From assembly GCF_047462415.1 (NCBI RefSeq), contig NZ_JANSJE010000046.1:1-5269 (forward strand): a DNA stretch of 5,269 bases. Direction: 5' to 3'. Origin of the DNA: Thermostichus sp047462415. GTDB lineage: Bacteria > Cyanobacteriota > Cyanobacteriia > Thermostichales > Thermostichaceae. A model generated the notes under the pieces. It searched no databases, was not told the origin of the DNA, and worked only from the letters and a program-made list of their open reading frames with translations. Of the stretch, positions 1 through 5,269 are shown in pieces (the stretch's first letter is position 1; the number at the start of each line of letters is the position of its first letter). The position numbers and the translations under genes were made by a program.

Positions 1-5
1 GACTA

Positions 6-30
6 GCCCCCCCTTGGGTGGTGGGGGGGC
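6..30 (-). terminator. Candidate intrinsic terminator hairpin of the rrn operon
   Basis: An 8-bp perfect stem pairs G6-C13 with G23-C30 around a 9-nt loop (14-22). On the transcript it reads GCCCCCCC, loop, GGGGGGGC. It lies only 8 bases past the 5S 3' end, where an rrn operon should stop. After the stem the transcript reads TAGTC, and the window ends, so a U-tract can be neither seen nor excluded. An all-G/C stem this strong fits an intrinsic terminator, but it could also be a 3' stabilising or 5S-processing hairpin. Confidence 0.55.
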
Positions 31-38
31 AGAGGTGA

Positions 39-156
39 GCCTGGCACCGAGCTAGGTTACCGGCGGGTCACCCCACCAGTAGGTTTGCCGCTGATGCGTT
101 TCACGTCCGAGTTCGGGATGGGTCGGCGTGGTTCCACATCGCCATGGGCACCAGGA
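39..156 (-). rRNA. rrf: 5S ribosomal RNA
   Basis: This is the 5S RNA of the large ribosomal subunit, about 118 nt, close to the usual 115-120. The ends are set by the terminal helix: transcript start TCCTGGTGCC (156-147) pairs with GGTGCCAGG (48-40), with two G-U wobbles and no mismatch. Inside are the conserved GGAACCAC and CCCATCCCGAACTCGG blocks (around 113-136) and a GTGAAACGC segment, all typical of bacterial 5S and close to cyanobacterial versions. It is the last gene of the operon, 56 nt after the 23S. The exact 3' end may differ by 1-3 nt. Confidence 0.96.
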
Positions 157-212
157 CAGAGGTCATCACCTTGAAAGCTGCATAGCCAGAGGGCAGAACA
201 CCGGTTGAGTGG
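157..212 (-). other. 23S-5S internal transcribed spacer with 3' arm of the 23S stalk
   Basis: This 56-nt spacer consists mostly of sequence complementary to the RNA just upstream of the 23S. Transcript bases 203-192 (CGGTGTTCTGCC) pair with 3045-3034. Bases 191-167 pair with 3104-3080, which includes boxA. On the plus strand, 171-186 reads TTGAAAGCTGCATAGC, a near copy of the boxA element (15 of 16) in opposite orientation. The spacer therefore acts as the closing strand of the 23S processing stalk rather than as an unstructured linker. Confidence 0.85.
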
Positions 213-3019
<2,807 letters not shown>

Positions 3020-3033
3020 ACAACCACAAACAT

Positions 3034-3045
3034 CGGTGTTCTACC
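3034..3045 (-). other. 5' arm of the inner 23S processing stem
   Basis: Transcript GGTAGAACACCG (3045-3034) is complementary to CGGTGTTCTGCC (203-192), giving 12 contiguous pairs including one U-G wobble. The two arms flank the mature 23S ends at 10-15 nt. This is the usual geometry of a bacterial pre-23S stem cut by RNase III-family enzymes; that role is inferred from known families, not shown here. Confidence 0.75.
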
Positions 3046-3049
3046 TGCT

Positions 3050-3075
3050 TCATGCTTCCACTTTCGGAAGCATGA
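3050..3075 (-). repeat. Perfect 10-bp hairpin between boxA and 23S
   Basis: The inverted repeat TCATGCTTCC / GGAAGCATGA pairs perfectly around a 6-nt loop (GAAAGT on the transcript). It sits between the boxA arm and the inner stem arm, so in the folded pre-rRNA it would form the side arm of a three-way junction on the 23S stalk. Cyanobacterial 16S-23S spacers often carry a late hairpin (D4 region) here; that assignment is tentative. Confidence 0.75.
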
Positions 3076-3084
3076 CGCTCTCTT

Positions 3085-3105
3085 GCTATGCAGTTTTCAA
3101 AGTGC
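3085..3105 (-). promoter_or_regulatory. BoxA antitermination element before 23S
   Basis: The transcript reads GCACTTTGAAAACTGCATAG and then C. The TTTGAAAACTGCATAG core is the conserved cyanobacterial spacer boxA, which lies upstream of 23S in most cyanobacteria. By analogy with the NusB/NusE (S10) system, it would load antitermination factors on RNA polymerase so that the 23S is transcribed without Rho-dependent stops. Its near-complement lies at 171-186 in the 23S-5S spacer. Confidence 0.8.
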
Positions 3106-3120
3106 TGGCCGGTTCAACCC

Positions 3121-3156
3121 GGCTAAAGACCTGAGCCCACGCTCAACCCTTTAGCC
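3121..3156 (-). promoter_or_regulatory. BoxB-like long hairpin between tRNA-Ala and boxA
   Basis: The transcript folds as GGCTAAAG, GG, TTGAGC, loop GTGG, GCTCAG, GT, CTTTAGCC. That is an 8-bp lower stem, a 2x2 internal loop and a 6-bp upper stem with one U-G wobble, which is intact only on the minus-strand RNA. Its place, 16 nt before boxA, is where cyanobacterial spacers carry the boxB helix. The fold is seen directly; the name boxB rests on position. Confidence 0.7.
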
Positions 3157-3200
3157 CGATTGTTCACCTCTTCTTCCCCTCAAGGGCAGCCCTCAAATGG

Positions 3201-3273
3201 TGGAGGTAAGCGGACTCGAACCGCTGGCTTCTGCCGTGCAAAGGCAGCGCTCTACCTACTGAGCTATACCCCC
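3201..3273 (-). tRNA. trnA-UGC: tRNA-Ala (anticodon UGC)
   Basis: A full 73-nt cloverleaf is visible. Acceptor stem GGGGGTA pairs with TACCTCC with one G-U. The D stem is GCTC/GAGC, the anticodon stem CTGCC/GGCAG with loop TTTGCAC, the variable region has 5 nt, and the T stem AGCGG/CCGCT closes TTCGAGT. The anticodon TGC is at 3240-3238 and the discriminator is A. The next transcript bases are CCA (3200-3198), so this gene appears to encode its 3' CCA, unlike the neighbouring tRNA-Ile. It is the second spacer tRNA of the operon and is released by RNase P and 3' processing. Confidence 0.97.
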
Positions 3274-3355
3274 AATCCAGGGCAACCCACTCCCGCTCCC
3301 GTCGCCTCACCTCAACCGTCATCCTCAGACTGCTGGGGCCTTGCTGGGGTGACAG
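3274..3355 (-). other. tRNA-Ile to tRNA-Ala spacer
   Basis: This 82-nt spacer contains no gene. It has an 8-bp direct repeat on the plus strand (TGCTGGGG at 3331-3338 and 3342-3349). It also has a GGTTGAGGTGAGGCG stretch (transcript, about 3318-3304) resembling GGGTTGAGGCGAGGG in the 16S-tRNA-Ile spacer. I see no strong regulatory motif. Confidence 0.7.
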
Positions 3356-3429
<74 letters not shown>

Positions 3430-3435
3430 GCCCCA

Positions 3436-3459
3436 CCAGAACCGTGGTCAACCCTCGCC
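3436..3459 (-). other. 3' arm of the 16S processing stalk (with D3 GGTTC)
   Basis: Transcript GGCGAGGGTTGACCA (3459-3445) pairs with leader TGGTCAACCATCGCC (5153-5139): 14 of 15 positions, one A-G mismatch. After a single C, GGTTCTGG (3443-3436) pairs perfectly with leader CCAGAACC (5174-5167). The two segments occur in the order needed for one continuous stalk enclosing the 16S. Confidence 0.8.
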
Positions 3460-3490
3460 TCAACCCCGACCAACCTGGGATAACACTTGG

Positions 3491-3536
3491 ACTGCCTACT
3501 CGTCTTGAGTGCTTTCGGCTCCGTCCCCAGTAGGTC
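3491..3536 (-). other. D1-D1' helix of the cyanobacterial 16S-23S spacer
   Basis: The transcript GACCTACT (3536-3529) pairs with AGTAGG (3500-3495) for 6 bp. It then closes with GA/TC after a short one-sided bulge (CAG). A one-sided bulge near the base is the known shape of the D1-D1' helix that opens cyanobacterial spacers. The loop side contains GGAGCCGAAAGC. Confidence 0.65.
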
Positions 3537-3542
3537 TCCCTA

Positions 3543-5015
<1,473 letters not shown>

Positions 5016-5108
5016 AGCGCAAGAGCTTGTCTCGGTGGCTTGCTCGCCTAAGTCCCTCTCTCAAGAAACCAGGCGACTTCACAAATTAAAATCTGACAGG
5101 GTTGAATG

Positions 5109-5139
5109 CAAGCAAAGCAGTTGCTTTGCCGTTTGCTTG
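5109..5139 (-). repeat. Alternative overlapping hairpins in the 16S leader
   Basis: Two stems share bases. An inner one pairs 5112-5118 (GCAAAGC) with 5123-5129 (GCTTTGC), 7 bp with a 4-nt loop. An outer one pairs 5109-5116 (CAAGCAAA) with 5132-5139 (TTTGCTTG), 8 bp. They cannot form together because 5112-5116 are used by both. It lies just inside the 16S stalk. Confidence 0.6.
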
Positions 5140-5174
5140 GCGATGGTTGACCAAACAGCTTGTCAAGGTTCTGG
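5139..5174 (-). other. 5' arm of the 16S processing stalk
   Basis: The leader carries CCAGAACC (5174-5167) and TGGTCAACCATCGCC (5153-5139), separated by a 13-nt segment (5166-5154) that would bulge out. Both are complementary to the spacer before tRNA-Ile (3459-3436). Together they could make 22 pairs enclosing the whole 16S, as expected for a pre-16S stem of the RNase III type. The GAACC end of boxA is part of this arm. Confidence 0.8.
5156..5171 (-). promoter_or_regulatory. BoxA-like antitermination element in the leader
   Basis: The transcript reads GAACCTTGACAAGCTG. This resembles the cyanobacterial boxA core GAACCTTGAAAACTG and lies about 35 nt after the inferred start, as expected for a leader boxA recognised by NusB/NusE. 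It also contains a perfect TTGACA, but no acceptable -10 hexamer lies 16-18 nt downstream, so I read it as boxA rather than as a -35. Confidence 0.6.
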
Positions 5175-5210
5175 GGCGCCGGGGCTGGGTGGCCTCATCA
5201 GCGCTTTACT

Positions 5211-5240
5211 ACCCTAACCCCCATAAACTCATCCCGTCAA
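5211..5240 (-). promoter_or_regulatory. Candidate rrn promoter (-35 TTGACG, -10 TAGGGT)
   Basis: On the transcript strand, TTGACG (5240-5235) matches 5 of 6 of the sigma-70 type -35. TAGGGT (5216-5211) keeps the key T1, A2 and T6 of the -10, with an 18-nt spacer. Transcription would start near 5205-5204. It lies upstream of the boxA and the stalk arm, which must both be transcribed for the stalk to form. An A/T tract stands at the correct distance upstream. No mapping data are available. Confidence 0.6.
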
Positions 5241-5250
5241 GAGATAACTC

Positions 5251-5260
5251 AAAGTTTTTT
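5251..5260 (-). promoter_or_regulatory. UP-element-like A/T tract
   Basis: The transcript-strand sequence AAAAAACTTT ends 10 nt before the -35 hexamer, the region contacted by the RNA polymerase alpha C-terminal domain in strong rRNA promoters. It contrasts with the GC-rich surroundings. The remaining 9 bases to the window edge (5261-5269) show nothing. Confidence 0.45.
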
Positions 5261-5269
5261 CGGCGGAGA

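Larger units (their letters stand above)
3020..3200 (-). other. tRNA-Ala to 23S internal spacer
   Basis: This spacer of about 180 nt has no coding content. In transcript order it holds a boxB-like long hairpin (3156-3121), a smaller GCCGG/CCGGC hairpin (3123-3108) that overlaps its foot, boxA (about 3105-3085), a perfect 10-bp hairpin (3075-3050), and the 23S stalk arm (3045-3034). The first part, 3200-3157, encodes the CCA of tRNA-Ala and then a purine-rich stretch in which I see no firm structure. Confidence 0.85.
3430..3542 (-). other. 16S to tRNA-Ile internal spacer
   Basis: This spacer of about 113 nt has no coding content. It starts with the D1 helix (3536-3491) directly after the 16S. 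It ends with a segment (3459-3436) complementary to the 16S leader, containing the GGTTC motif usually called D3 in cyanobacterial spacers. The middle (3490-3460) is GGTTG/GGGTTG-rich and contains short near-repeats. Confidence 0.85.
5016..5204 (-). other. 16S leader (pre-rRNA 5' region)
   Basis: This leader of about 189 nt runs from the inferred transcription start to the mature 16S. In transcript order it holds boxA (5171-5156), the 5' arm of the 16S stalk (5174-5139), two mutually exclusive hairpins (5139-5109), and a stretch reaching the 16S with a TCTTGAG (5066-5060) complementary to spacer CTCAAGA (3509-3503). It has no credible protein gene. The short frame crossing 5035-5217 starts inside 16S-adjacent sequence, runs opposite to transcription and has no ribosome binding context. 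Confidence 0.75.

Noticed and set aside
3331..3349. TGCTGGGG direct repeat as a possible repeat array or mobile element footprint
   Set aside because: There are only two 8-bp copies 11 bases apart in a GC-rich spacer; chance or a local slip explains it.
5083..5111. Second promoter TTGCAT, 17 nt, TAATTT
   Set aside because: Only a weak match (3 of 6 in each box). A transcript starting there would lack boxA and the 5' arm of the 16S stalk. It cannot be fully excluded as a minor promoter.
5024..5164. AGCTTGTC direct repeat (5024-5031 and 5157-5164)
   Set aside because: Eight exact bases at two leader sites, with no further flanking similarity; not enough to claim a function.
5159..5166. Perfect TTGACA as a -35 box in the leader
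   Set aside because: No -10-like hexamer occurs 16-18 nt downstream (TCGCCA, CGCCAA), and the surrounding GAACCTTGACAAGCTG reads better as boxA.

Overview
This window is one complete ribosomal RNA (rrn) operon, read entirely on the minus strand. In transcription order (right to left) it holds: UP-like tract and promoter, leader, 16S rRNA, spacer with tRNA-Ile(GAU) and tRNA-Ala(UGC), 23S rRNA, short spacer, 5S rRNA, candidate terminator. I see no protein gene. Every open reading frame of 60-121 codons lies within, or largely on, an rRNA or tRNA gene and is explained by RNA conservation.

The organism is most likely a cyanobacterium. The 16S carries the sites targeted by the cyanobacterial primers CYA359F (4666-4685) and CYA781R(a) (4263-4287). 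Its 3' end runs into a GGGAGACCTA start of the spacer, the usual cyanobacterial D1 position. The spacer order tRNA-Ile then tRNA-Ala followed by a TTTGAAAACTGCATAG boxA is also cyanobacterial, and shared with plastids. Several 16S positions differ from what I remember of crown cyanobacteria (GGGTACGTAGGCGG, GATCGGGAAGAACACC, GCTGAGGTACGAAAGC). I infer a divergent, possibly early-branching lineage such as Gloeobacter-like or thermophilic basal clades, but cannot name it.

Layout: terminator 6-30; 5S about 39-156; 23S-5S spacer 157-212; 23S about 213-3019; spacer 3020-3200 with 23S leader hairpin, boxA and boxB-like hairpin; tRNA-Ala 3201-3273; spacer 3274-3355; tRNA-Ile 3356-3429; spacer 3430-3542 with D1 helix and the 3' arm of the 16S stalk; 16S about 3543-5015; leader 5016-5204 with boxA; promoter 5211-5240; A/T tract 5251-5260.

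The most interesting structure is at transcript level. Both large rRNAs are bracketed by long complementary arms, which would form processing stalks. In both stalks one arm contains a boxA antitermination element and the trailer arm is its near-complement. For 16S, leader 5174-5139 pairs with spacer 3459-3436. For 23S, spacer 3104-3080 and 3045-3034 pair with the 23S-5S spacer 167-203. BoxA would therefore be exposed while the rRNA is being transcribed and buried once the trailer is made. That geometry suggests a built-in off-switch or hand-over from antitermination to RNase III-type processing.
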